From an uncultured Neglectibacter sp. (GTDB lineage Bacteria; Bacillota; Clostridia; Oscillospirales; Acutalibacteraceae), in the NCBI GenBank assembly GCA_937958185.1, contig CALFFN010000019.1, positions 1 through 64,000 of the forward strand: a stretch of DNA of 64,000 nt, in the 5' to 3' direction. Below are positions 8,921 to 16,328 of this stretch, piece after piece (positions within the stretch are counted from its first letter, which is position 1; every line of letters starts with the position of its first letter). The position numbers and the translations under genes are program-made. Under the pieces are notes generated by a model, which worked only from the letters and a program-made list of their open reading frames with translations, was not told the DNA's origin and did not search any database.

Positions 8921-8939
8921 GTCCGTTAGCGCCCACCAG
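8921..8939 (+). repeat. Duplicated 3' end of tRNA-Val (possible att site remnant)
   Basis: These 19 bp repeat 8744-8762 exactly: the T-arm 3' half, acceptor strand and CCA. The rest of a tRNA is missing upstream. Direct repeats of a tRNA 3' end are what site-specific integration leaves, but only 158 bp lie between the copies and no integrase is present. Confidence 0.8.
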
Positions 8940-8948
8940 CGTCGCAAA

Positions 8949-9006
8949 AAGTCCGCAAAGCGGACTTTCCTGAAAGAAGCCTTTCCTCAGGAAAGGCTTC
9001 TTTTTT
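8949..9006 (+). terminator. Two hairpins, the second an intrinsic terminator
   Basis: AAGTCCGC-AAA-GCGGACTT (8949-8967) is followed by a 14-bp stem (8973-8986 with 8990-9003) with a 3-nt loop and six T's. It would end read-through from tRNA-Val. Confidence 0.8.
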
Positions 9007-9345
9007 CGCAAAATTCGCTCTTGCGGCGACATTTCTTTGCAGAAATGCCGCCTGTTGCGCTCGTCTGCGGCTCCTCTCTCAAAAATGTCTCGCTCCCATC
9101 GGCTAACGGCTTGTAAACGGTGAGCGCGTCCCGGTGGGACGCTGGTGCGAACTGACCGAACTGGTAAGTGAGAAAGGCTTTTAACGGCAGTTAGTTCGCT
9201 ACTAACCTTTTTCGGGTAAGGGGAAAAACATCATTTTTGTGGTAGAACCGCAAAGAAAAAGGAACACCCAAGGGGCGGCTCAGATAAGGCAGTAATTTCA
9301 ATGCAGCAGGGGAATGGGTTACTGAGTTTGTAATCTCGGGAAAAT
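9007..9345. other. Repeat-rich non-coding stretch downstream of tRNA-Val
   Basis: No gene is supported here. It contains the second GTCCCGGTGGGAC palindrome (9126-9142, arms GCGTCCC/GGGACGC) and an inverted pair GCGAACT/AGTTCGC around 9147 and 9191. An 80-codon open frame crosses the terminator and repeats and lacks a ribosome site, so it is not called. Confidence 0.5.
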
Positions 9346-9388
9346 GAATCCCGCAGTTGATGCAAGCCAATGCATCTCTGCGGGATTC
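9346..9388 (-). terminator. Terminator of the small XRE gene
   Basis: GAATCCCGCAG (9346-9356) pairs with CTGCGGGATTC (9378-9388), with an inner GATGCA/TGCATC stem. On the minus strand a short T-run follows. It lies just past the XRE stop codon. Confidence 0.7.
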
Positions 9389-9404
9389 GTTATTACAGAA
9401 TGGC

Positions 9405-9647
9405 TTATTTTACTTCCTGCTCCAACCCATCAAACTCCGGAGTAGAGAAAAACTCTCCAAGGGTGATTCCCAATCCATCGCAGATCATCTTAATGGTAAT
9501 CAGCTTCGGGTTTTGACTCTTGCCATACAAAATGTTCTTGATGCTGGACGGCGGAAGCGCAGAAATAGTGGCTAACTTGTTAATAGTAATTTCGTGCTCA
9601 CCACATAATGTCAAAATGCGGTTTCTGACCGCAGTAACAGTATCCAC
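9405..9647 (-). CDS. Small XRE-family helix-turn-helix regulator
   Basis: An 80-residue single-domain protein. A Cro/C1-type helix-turn-helix spans about residues 6-64: NKLATISALPPSSIKNILYG is the recognition region and GLGITLGEFF the usual end of the domain. No sensor or protease domain is present. Size and position next to a tRNA with duplicated 3' end recall regulators of integrated elements, but free-standing XRE proteins are also common. The divergent region upstream carries a cluster of TAGCC/GGCTA half-sites, which suggests autoregulation. Its own terminator is at 9346-9388. Confidence 0.88.
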   Translation of the reverse strand: MDTVTAVRNRILTLCGEHEITINKLATISALPPSSIKNILYGKSQNPKLITIKMICDGLGITLGEFFSTPEFDGLEQEVK

Positions 9648-9679
9648 ACTCTCCCACCTCCAGATTTCCTGCTTATATC

Positions 9680-9738
9680 ATAGCCAATCTGGGTGGACAA
9701 TATAGGCTACACATGCTACTATTAGGCTATACATAGCC
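9680..9738. promoter_or_regulatory. Candidate operator cluster of the XRE regulator
   Basis: ATAGCC (9680-9685), ATAGGCTA (9702-9709) and the inverted repeat GGCTAT-AC-ATAGCC (9725-9738) lie within 60 bp between the divergent XRE and SGNH genes. Several copies of one half-site in a divergent promoter fit autoregulation. Confidence 0.45.
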
Positions 9739-9834
9739 GAAAAGGAGCGTGAGCATTGTGGGAAAATGCCAGTCTTATCGTGGGCAAGCCGCTTATGGCA
9801 GAGGTATTTTGCCTTTGGAGGAATCGCCCCCGCC

Positions 9835-9863
9835 TTGACAAGTATGCGGCAAACTGCTATACT
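9835..9863 (+). promoter_or_regulatory. Consensus promoter directly abutting the SGNH gene start
   Basis: A perfect TTGACA (9835-9840), 17-nt spacer and TATACT (9858-9863). The expected transcription start falls at or within one base of the ATG at 9870, so the message would be leaderless if that ATG is used. Confidence 0.75.
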
Positions 9864-9869
9864 TTTGTT

Positions 9870-10955
9870 ATGAAATTGTTAATTTTTCAGAAGAAAAGCA
9901 ACAGGATATCGTGGAAATTGGAGCTGGCGGCTTTTTTGTGCCTTGTGCTGGCTCTGTGGATTTTTTGCAGCTTTTTCACCAAGCTGTTTTTGCCCAAACG
10001 CCACCATTTGGGCGCCACATGGGATATGTATGCGCTGGAGGAGCAGGACAGCGTGGACGTGCTGTTTTTCGGGTCCTCTCTGGTGTACTGCGATGTTGTC
10101 CCAGCTGTGATCTATGAGGAAAGCGAGATCCCCTGCTATGTGATGGCAGGCCCCGCCCAGACGCTTCCCGTCACCTATCGTTACCTGCGGGAAAGCTGCA
10201 AGACCCAGTCCCCCACCACGGTTTTTATCGAATGCACCGGGCTGGTCTATGGGAGGGAGAAAAATAGTCTAAAGGCGAACCTGACCTATATGCCCTACGA
10301 TATGGAACGGCTTATCCCCACTGTGGAGCTGACAAGCGGCGACACGCGCAAGGGGCTTCTCTTTCCGCTGTATGCCTATCATGACCGCTGGGACAAGCTG
10401 GAGCCGGAGGACTGGCAGCCCTATGAGCCTGACCCGCTGGCGGGTTACACGGTTCTGGACGAGGTGTGCCCTGTCCAGGGCTTTACCAGCCGGGAGGTGC
10501 CGGAAGCCGTTTGGAACGACCCGGAAAATTATGCCCGGAACCTGGAATATGCCCGGAAAATGCTGGATTTCTGCCGGAAGCGGGATATCCGGGCGGTTTT
10601 TTATATTACGCCAACCCTGTACCGGCTGGACGAGGACTGCCAGCGGCGTATCGCCGGTGATATTGCGGCTATGGGCGGCGAGCTGGTGGATTTTTGCGAA
10701 GTCTTTGATGAGCTGGGGCTGGACCTTGGCACGGACTTCCGGGACAAGCAGCATTTGAACGCGTTGGGCGCGGAGAAATTCAGCCGCTATCTGGGACGGA
10801 ACATGACCAAATGGGCGCAGCCCCGCGCCGCGGCAGACCCGGACCTGTGGCGGTCGCGGGCGGAGCATTTTGCCGGGCTGCGGGAAAAAGCGGCGGAGAA
10901 GATATCTGAGACCCTTGCGAAAGAAAAAGAGAATAAAGGGGGAGAGGATTCTTGA
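9870..10955 (+). CDS. Membrane-anchored SGNH-like acyl-transfer partner protein
   Basis: A 361-residue protein with a short basic N-terminus, one membrane segment (about residues 15-37) and an extracytoplasmic domain. SGNH/AlgX-DltD-like features are VLFFGSSLVYCDV (the GxSS/GDS-type block) and a late block with FRDKQHLNALGAEKFS, where Asp and His complete a triad. Its gene overlaps the MBOAT gene by 4 bp, the usual pairing in O-acylation systems, so it probably completes acyl transfer to a wall or exopolysaccharide. The ATG at 9870 is chosen because it starts just before the membrane helix. A TTG at 9756 with AAAGGAG upstream is an alternative that would add 38 residues and bypass the promoter. 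Confidence 0.75.
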   Translation: MKLLIFQKKSNRISWKLELAAFLCLVLALWIFCSFFTKLFLPKRHHLGATWDMYALEEQDSVDVLFFGSSLVYCDVVPAVIYEESEIPCYVMAGPAQTLPVTYRYLRESCKTQSPTTVFIECTGLVYGREKNSLKANLTYMPYDMERLIPTVELTSGDTRKGLLFPLYAYHDRWDKLEPEDWQPYEPDPLAGYTVLDEVCPVQGFTSREVPEAVWNDPENYARNLEYARKMLDFCRKRDIRAVFYITPTLYRLDEDCQRRIAGDIAAMGGELVDFCEVFDELGLDLGTDFRDKQHLNALGAEKFSRYLGRNMTKWAQPRAAADPDLWRSRAEHFAGLREKAAEKISETLAKEKENKGGEDS

Positions 10956-12409
10956 ATTTTAACTCCCTTTCCTATTTGCTGTTTCTGGCGCTGAACATTC
11001 TGGTGTATTATCTGCTGCCGCCGAAGGCTCGGAACGGGTGGCTGCTGCTTTCCAGCTATTTCTTTTATATGTGCTGGAATCCCAAATACGCGCTGCTGAT
11101 GCTGTTCTCCACGGCAGTGACCTATGTCTGCGGCCTGCTGGTGGAAAGCAGCTTGTGGGACAGGCGGAAGCTGTGGCTGGTGCTGAGCCTTGTCATGAAT
11201 TTAGCCATTCTGTTTTTCTTTAAGTATTTCAATTTTGCGTCCTCCCTGCTGACCCAGGCGTTCAGCGCTTTGGGGCTGGGGCTGGAAGCGCCCCTGCTGG
11301 ACGTGCTGCTGCCAGTGGGGATTTCCTTTTACACCTTTCAGGCGCTGGGGTACACCATCGACGTGTACCGAAAGGATATCGGGGCGGAGAAGAATTTTAT
11401 TGACTACGCCCTGTTCGTGTCCTTCTTTCCCCAGCTGGTGGCAGGTCCCATTGAGCGTTCCGGCAATATACTGCACCAGATCAAGGAGACCCACCGCTTC
11501 CGGGCGGAGAACCTTCGGGACGGCGTGCTGCCCGTGCTGTGGGGGCTGATGAAGAAAATGGTGCTGGCGGACAATCTTGCCGTGATCGTCAACACGGTGT
11601 ATAACGCTCCGGCACAGCATACCGGCGGGGAATTCCTGCTGGCGACCGCCGCCTTTGCCATTCAGATTTACTGTGATTTCTCCGCCTATTCCGATATTGC
11701 CCGGGGCTCCGCGAAAATGCTGGGTTTCGAGCTGATGGAAAATTTCCGCTGTCCCTATCTCGCGGTCTCCATTCAGGATTTCTGGCGGCGGTGGCACATT
11801 TCCCTGTCCTCGTGGTTTAAGGATTATCTCTATTTCCCGCTGGGCGGCAGCCGGTGCTCCAAAGCCCGGAACCTGCTGAACATCATGATCGTATTTACGG
11901 TCAGCGGGCTGTGGCACGGAGCGGCGCTGACCTTTGTGGCATGGGGGCTGCTGAACGGCTTGTACCAGGTGATCTCCAAGCTGCTGGACCCGCTGCGCAG
12001 GCGGTGGTTCGCCCTGACGGGGATCCGGGAGGACAGCCGCTGGCTGAAAGCGTTCCGGGTGGTGTTCACGTTCTGTCTGGTGTGTCTCAGCTGGGTGCTG
12101 TTCCGGGCAAACTCCCTCTCGGACGCGGCGCTGATCTTCCAATCTGTTTTCAGCATTCCTATCGCGGGGCTTCACGGCAGCTTCGGCGCCTTTGGGTTAT
12201 CCATCAAGGCGCTGCGCATGGTGGGGATTTTCTCCGTTGGTCTGCTGGCGGCGGACTGGTTCATTGCCAATAAAAACCTGGCGGAGAAGCTGAACCGCCG
12301 GGTGGCAGTGCGCTATGTGGTCTATTTCCTTTTGATCGCCGCCATTCTGGTGTTCGGCTCTTACGGCGAGGGGTACGACCCCCAGGATTTTGTCTATTTC
12401 CAATTTTGA
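10952..12409 (+). CDS. MBOAT family O-acyltransferase (DltB/AlgI-like)
   Basis: A 485-residue polytopic membrane protein. MBOAT hallmarks are LLPVGISFYTFQALGYTID, FFPQLVAGPIERS, RRWHISLSSWFKDYLYFPLG and the catalytic histidine in SGLWHGAALTF. It moves acyl groups across the membrane to a secreted acceptor together with the SGNH protein encoded just upstream. Translation starts with TTG at 10952, overlapping the upstream stop in a TTGA arrangement, with GGGGGAGAGG just before it, so the two are translationally coupled. A strong terminator follows. Acceptor (teichoic acid or polysaccharide) not determinable here. Confidence 0.93.
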   Translation: MNFNSLSYLLFLALNILVYYLLPPKARNGWLLLSSYFFYMCWNPKYALLMLFSTAVTYVCGLLVESSLWDRRKLWLVLSLVMNLAILFFFKYFNFASSLLTQAFSALGLGLEAPLLDVLLPVGISFYTFQALGYTIDVYRKDIGAEKNFIDYALFVSFFPQLVAGPIERSGNILHQIKETHRFRAENLRDGVLPVLWGLMKKMVLADNLAVIVNTVYNAPAQHTGGEFLLATAAFAIQIYCDFSAYSDIARGSAKMLGFELMENFRCPYLAVSIQDFWRRWHISLSSWFKDYLYFPLGGSRCSKARNLLNIMIVFTVSGLWHGAALTFVAWGLLNGLYQVISKLLDPLRRRWFALTGIREDSRWLKAFRVVFTFCLVCLSWVLFRANSLSDAALIFQSVFSIPIAGLHGSFGAFGLSIKALRMVGIFSVGLLAADWFIANKNLAEKLNRRVAVRYVVYFLLIAAILVFGSYGEGYDPQDFVYFQF

Positions 12410-12414
12410 ACAAG

Positions 12415-12450
12415 AAAGCAGCGGCTCTCTTATGGAGAACCGCTGCTTTT
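12415..12450 (+). terminator. Intrinsic terminator after the MBOAT gene
   Basis: AAAGCAGCGG (12415-12424) pairs with CCGCTGCTTT (12440-12449), with an inner TCTC/GAGA extension and a T-run. Confidence 0.85.
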
Positions 12451-12507
12451 GCCATTCGGAAAAAGAGTGATACTGAAAAAATAAAGCTCTTTGACTTGAC
12501 AGCAGGA

Positions 12508-13299
12508 TTATTTCAGCAAGGTCTCATACTGGAAGTTTTTTAAGGACTGCCGGAACAGCAGCAGCGCCAGCAGGGCACAGAGCGCGCCCAGAGCCAGCAG
12601 GACCCAGAGGTTTATCAGCAGCACGCCGGTAAACTGTCCCACCAGCAGCAGGAGAATGGGGAGGATCAGGAAAACAGCGCCCTGCTGTGCGTCCTCCATG
12701 CTTTTTGCCCTGGCGGAGACCCGGACGATCAGCGTAATGGCGATCAGCGACACTGCCGGGGAGACCAGCAGCATGACGGGCAGCCACTGCACGCCGGGGA
12801 GGGCGACCCACCCTAGAAGCAGGGCGGAGCCGCCCAAAACCACCAGCAGCATAACGGAAAATGAAAGCACGGACACCGTCATGCTCAGGAGAAAAGACGC
12901 CAGCACCTTTGCCCGGAAGATCTGCCGCAGGGACAGGGGGCAGTACAGCAGCGTTTCCAGCGTGCGCTTTTCCTTTTCCCCCACAAAGGAGCTTGCCGCC
13001 GTAACGGAAGCTGCCATAATGGGGATCATGAGAAAGAAAATGGGCATAAGGTAATTGAGCAGCAGGGAAAGAACGACCTGCTCCGTTTGCCCGCCCTGCG
13101 CCGTGCCGGGGATCATGTGCAGAAGCTGGTCAAAATCTTTCGTAGATTCTTCCGGGGCAAATTTCAAAACCAGCAGGAAAACAGAGGGCAGCAGCACAGT
13201 GAACGCCAGCGGTACCGCCCACAGGGCGGCAAGCATCCGCTTGTTGACGGCAACGCTCCGCAGGTCCTTTTTGATGATGGCAAGCATTTCACGTTTCAT
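12508..13299 (-). CDS. ABC-2 type transporter permease
   Basis: A 263-residue membrane protein with about six hydrophobic segments and the ABC-2 signature region FVGEKEKRTLETLLYCPLS preceding a long helix. It resembles NatB/YhaP-like permeases. The start at 13299 (MKREMLAIIKKDL) is favoured because the preceding residues in the longer frame are low-complexity and fall inside the ATPase gene. Its start overlaps the ATPase stop by 11 bp. It forms a transporter with the ATPase encoded just upstream; substrate unknown, possibly Na+, a peptide or an antimicrobial. Confidence 0.9.
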   Translation of the reverse strand: MKREMLAIIKKDLRSVAVNKRMLAALWAVPLAFTVLLPSVFLLVLKFAPEESTKDFDQLLHMIPGTAQGGQTEQVVLSLLLNYLMPIFFLMIPIMAASVTAASSFVGEKEKRTLETLLYCPLSLRQIFRAKVLASFLLSMTVSVLSFSVMLLVVLGGSALLLGWVALPGVQWLPVMLLVSPAVSLIAITLIVRVSARAKSMEDAQQGAVFLILPILLLLVGQFTGVLLINLWVLLALGALCALLALLLFRQSLKNFQYETLLK

Positions 13300-14224
13300 T
13301 TCTGCTTTCGCTCCCTTCCGCTTTTTTCTCTCTGGCATTGAGGGTGAAATAGATATCCTCCAGCGAGGGAAGCTCTGCTGAGACATGGGTAACGTCTCCG
13401 CCGGCTTCTACGATCTTTCGCACCAGCCCGGGAATTTCCCGCTGGGATTGAATGGAGGCTTCCAGAGAATTTCCGTCCGCCGCCCGTCCGGGAAGCCCCT
13501 CCGGGATATTTTCCGCAAGTATTTTTACCCGCACGCCGGGGCAGACCTGCTCCCGCAGCTGCTCCAGCGTTCCCGTTGCCAGCAGCCTGCCCCTGTCCAT
13601 CAGCCCGTACCGGGTGCATATCTCCTGGGCGTATCGGAGCTGGTGGGTGCAGAGGAACACGGTGATCCCCTTTTCTCCGGCAAGGCTGCGGATCATGGTG
13701 TGGACGTTCTGGGCGCTTTCCGGGTCAAGCCCGGAGGTGGGCTCGTCCAGAAACAGCACCTTGGGCTCGTGGAGCAGCACCCGCGCCAAGGACAGCCGCT
13801 GCCGCATACCTGTGGAGTATTCCGAAAGCTTCCTATGGGCGGCGTCCGTCAGCTCCAATTGTTCCAGCAGCGCCTGGCTGCGGGCTTTGCACTGGGCGTC
13901 GGTCAGCCCGTACACAGCCCCGTAAAATTGCAGGTTCTGCAGCCCCGTCAGGTGATCGTACATCTGGGCGTGTTCTGTGATGACGCCGGAAAGGGCATGT
14001 ACCTTCTCCGGGGAAGCGGTGGGGGAAAGCCCAAAGACTTTACAGCTGCCCCCGGTGGGGGTCAGCATTCCTGTCAGCAGCTTCACCGTGGTGGTCTTTC
14101 CCGCGCCGTTGGGACCTAAAAAGCCGAAAACCTCTCCCGGGGAAAGGGTCAGGCTCACCGAATCTACCGCCCGGTTGCCGCCGGGATAGGTTTTGGAAAG
14201 ACAGGATAATTCTATCGCGTTCAT
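13289..14224 (-). CDS. ABC transporter ATP-binding protein (NatA/CcmA type)
   Basis: A 311-residue ATPase with Walker A GPNGAGKTTT near residue 40, signature LSEYSTGMRQRLSLA, Walker B VLFLDEPTSGLDPES and the H-loop in FLCTHQL. The C-terminal 90 residues are the extension seen in ABC-2 drug and peptide exporters. The ATG at 14224 overlaps the stop of the upstream XRE gene in an ATGA junction, so the order is regulator, ATPase, permease in one operon. Confidence 0.95.
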   Translation of the reverse strand: MNAIELSCLSKTYPGGNRAVDSVSLTLSPGEVFGFLGPNGAGKTTTVKLLTGMLTPTGGSCKVFGLSPTASPEKVHALSGVITEHAQMYDHLTGLQNLQFYGAVYGLTDAQCKARSQALLEQLELTDAAHRKLSEYSTGMRQRLSLARVLLHEPKVLFLDEPTSGLDPESAQNVHTMIRSLAGEKGITVFLCTHQLRYAQEICTRYGLMDRGRLLATGTLEQLREQVCPGVRVKILAENIPEGLPGRAADGNSLEASIQSQREIPGLVRKIVEAGGDVTHVSAELPSLEDIYFTLNAREKKAEGSESRNET

Positions 14225-15348
14225 GTCATAGCCTCCCTGCCTGCTTGCAGGCGTTTCATACAATCGAGAAATACAGGGTCGTCGCGCAGGGGCTGAAGCT
14301 CCGGCATTTTCAGAAAGGCAGCCCTCACGTCCCTGCGGATCAACTGTTCGTCCCGGGGCGGGGAATTCCCTAAGATCAGGTTTTCTTCCAGCCAGCCGTC
14401 CAGCCTGTCGAAGTATCCGTCCCCGTGGAGCTTCAGCGGGAATAATTTTGACAGCGCAAGGTCGGTATACGCTTTCAGCATTTCCAGGGCGCCCTCCCTG
14501 TCGCCCACGGCTTGCAGCCCTTGGGCGGCGGCAAGGTACAGGCTGAGCTGGGTGCCGGGGTGGAGCTCCGGCAGGTGGAAAATTTCCGTCACCGCAAGCA
14601 TTCGCTTACAGCTTTCCCGCATGGCCGCTTCGTCCCCTTTGCACAGCGTGATGTAAGAGGACAGCAGCTCCAGCAGCTCCAGCATGGACTGGTAGATGCC
14701 CACCTGCAAAAGCGTTTTGGCTTCCTCCGGCTTTCCCGTCATCAAATATGCCTGGGACAGCAGCGGCTCAATGGAAAACCGAAGCGTGGAGGCGGAATCC
14801 AATAGGAGAAACACCTCCTGGGGTCGATTCAGCTGCAGCAGGCAGAGGGCTTCCAGATTAGTTGCCTGTACGATAAGCCCGGTATCACCGCTTTCCTGCC
14901 GCACCCGCTGAAAGAGCCGCAGGGCTTCCTTACTGACGGCGGCGGCCTGCTCCGGCGTTCCCGCCAGCATACAGTGGTTGACCATCAGCGCTCCGATCTG
15001 CAGCAGCAGGGGGAAACAGGAAAAATACTGCTTTGCCGTTTCCCGGCAGGCTTCCAGGACCTCGGGAAAGGGCTTCTCCACAAAATCATGGGAGAGCCTG
15101 CGGTACAGCTTCCGAATGTCCTCCGTGGTCATCTGCGGTTCATAGCACAGCAGAGCGTCGATGCTCAAGTCAAAATAGGCTGCAAGCTTTGGCAGTAAAG
15201 TGATATCCGGGTAGGCGGCGCCTGTCTCCCATTTGGAAACAGAAGCCTTGGATACGCCCATGTGCTCCGCCAGCTCCTCCTGGGTCACGCCCCGCTTCCG
15301 GCGGTGCTCTGTCAGCACCCTGCCCAGATTCAGCTCCTTTTTGCTCAT
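14221..15348 (-). CDS. XRE-family regulator with TPR-like helical domain
   Basis: A 375-residue protein. The N-terminal helix-turn-helix (about residues 8-62) shows KRGVTQEELAEHMGVSKASV and WETGAAYPDI. The rest is all-helical and reads like tetratricopeptide repeats, for example the block around FLLLDSASTLRFSIEPLLSQ. Such regulators in Clostridia commonly lead ABC-exporter operons and may sense a peptide or the transported compound. The start at 15348 has AGGAGATGA upstream. It overlaps the ATPase gene by 4 bp, which supports a shared transcript and self-regulation of the transporter. Confidence 0.88.
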   Translation of the reverse strand: MSKKELNLGRVLTEHRRKRGVTQEELAEHMGVSKASVSKWETGAAYPDITLLPKLAAYFDLSIDALLCYEPQMTTEDIRKLYRRLSHDFVEKPFPEVLEACRETAKQYFSCFPLLLQIGALMVNHCMLAGTPEQAAAVSKEALRLFQRVRQESGDTGLIVQATNLEALCLLQLNRPQEVFLLLDSASTLRFSIEPLLSQAYLMTGKPEEAKTLLQVGIYQSMLELLELLSSYITLCKGDEAAMRESCKRMLAVTEIFHLPELHPGTQLSLYLAAAQGLQAVGDREGALEMLKAYTDLALSKLFPLKLHGDGYFDRLDGWLEENLILGNSPPRDEQLIRRDVRAAFLKMPELQPLRDDPVFLDCMKRLQAGREAMT

Positions 15349-15421
15349 CTTCTCATCTCCTGAGGATATTATAGATTGCTGTTCCGGGAAAAACAATGGA
15401 AAGAAATTTGATTTTTAGAAA

Positions 15422-15446
15422 AAAAGTTTCCTGTCAGGAAACTTTT
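15422..15446. promoter_or_regulatory. Palindrome in a divergent intergenic region
   Basis: AAAAGTTTCC and GGAAACTTTT flank a 5-nt centre. It lies between the divergent XRE and YfbR-like genes, so it is either an operator or a short terminator-like hairpin. Confidence 0.5.
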
Positions 15447-15498
15447 CTGAGAAACAGACAGGTTTTTTCGCAATTTCCGTGCTTTTTTCCATGGGCAG

Positions 15499-15544
15499 CC
15501 CGGAAACACTTTGCCTTGCCGTTTCCGGGAAAATATAGTATACT
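15499..15544 (+). promoter_or_regulatory. Promoter of the YfbR-like gene with flanking inverted repeat
   Basis: TTGCCG (15516-15521), 17 nt, TATACT (15539-15544). CCCGGAAAC (15499-15507) and GTTTCCGGG (15521-15529) form a 9-bp inverted repeat around the -35. The rest of the 310-bp intergenic region (15349-15658) shows no gene; the leader is about 105 nt. Confidence 0.55.
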
Positions 15545-15658
15545 GAATTTATCTGCCGGAGAGCAGAGAATAGACATTGGGAACGGGAGAAAAACTGCCC
15601 GGTGAAGCGGACCTGAGACCGAATGGGCGATAAAACCGGAACGTAAGGGGAAAATAAC

Positions 15659-16306
15659 ATGTATCCTTTTTTTGCTATGCTGTCCCGTATGAAGTATATC
15701 AACCGCTGGGGGCTGATGCGGAACACCCGCAGCGAAAATATCTGTGAGCACAGCCTGGAAACGGCGCTGGTCGCCCATGCGCTGGCGATCATTGGGAATG
15801 AAAAATTCGGGAAGCAGTACGACCCGGAGCGCGCCGCCGCCCTTGCCATGTTCCACGACGCGTCTGAGATCATCACCGGGGACATGCCCACGCCGGTAAA
15901 ATATCATTCGGAAGAAATTCGGAACGCCTATGCCGAGGTGGAGGAAATGGCGGTGGAGCACTTGGTTTCCATGCTGCCGGAGGAGCTGCGCGCCCCGTAT
16001 CGAAAGCTTATGACCATGAACGGCGAGCAGGACACGGCGCTGAAGCCCCTGGTCAAAGCGGCGGACAAGATTTCCGCCGTGATAAAATGTGTGGAAGAGC
16101 GCCGCAGCGGCAACCATGATTTCCATAAGGCGGAGCAGACCATCACCAAAGCCATCAGCGAGCTGCATTTGCCGGAGGCGGACTATTTTATGAAGGAATT
16201 TTTACCTTCCTATGGGCTGACGCTGGAAGAACAGGACTACACCAGGGAAGCAGGGCTGAAATTCGCGGAAAGCTCCCAAATGGTATTTTCCAAGGTGTTG
16301 AAATAA
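15659..16306 (+). CDS. HD-domain 5'-nucleotidase, YfbR-like
   Basis: A 215-residue HD-superfamily phosphohydrolase resembling E. coli YfbR, which dephosphorylates deoxyribonucleoside monophosphates. Metal-binding residues are visible in ENICEHSLETALVAH (His about 33), FHDASEIITGD (His-Asp about 68-69) and a later Asp in VKAADKISA. The start at 15659 is the first ATG after AAGGGGAAAAT. It leads a short co-directional run with dusB and polA. Confidence 0.88.
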   Translation: MYPFFAMLSRMKYINRWGLMRNTRSENICEHSLETALVAHALAIIGNEKFGKQYDPERAAALAMFHDASEIITGDMPTPVKYHSEEIRNAYAEVEEMAVEHLVSMLPEELRAPYRKLMTMNGEQDTALKPLVKAADKISAVIKCVEERRSGNHDFHKAEQTITKAISELHLPEADYFMKEFLPSYGLTLEEQDYTREAGLKFAESSQMVFSKVLK

Positions 16307-16328
16307 CGAGGAAAGGGACGAAGCCTTT

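Noticed and set aside
8921..8939. A second complete tRNA gene
   Set aside because: Only the 3' half of the T-arm, the acceptor strand and CCA are present; no D-arm or anticodon arm precedes them.
8874..9116. An 80-codon open frame downstream of tRNA-Val
   Set aside because: It crosses a terminator hairpin and two repeats, has no ribosome site and reads as low-quality basic sequence.
9758..9838. A 26-residue open frame starting GTG after AAAGGAG
   Set aside because: Too short to support, no recognisable product, and the ribosome site could equally serve a TTG at 9756.
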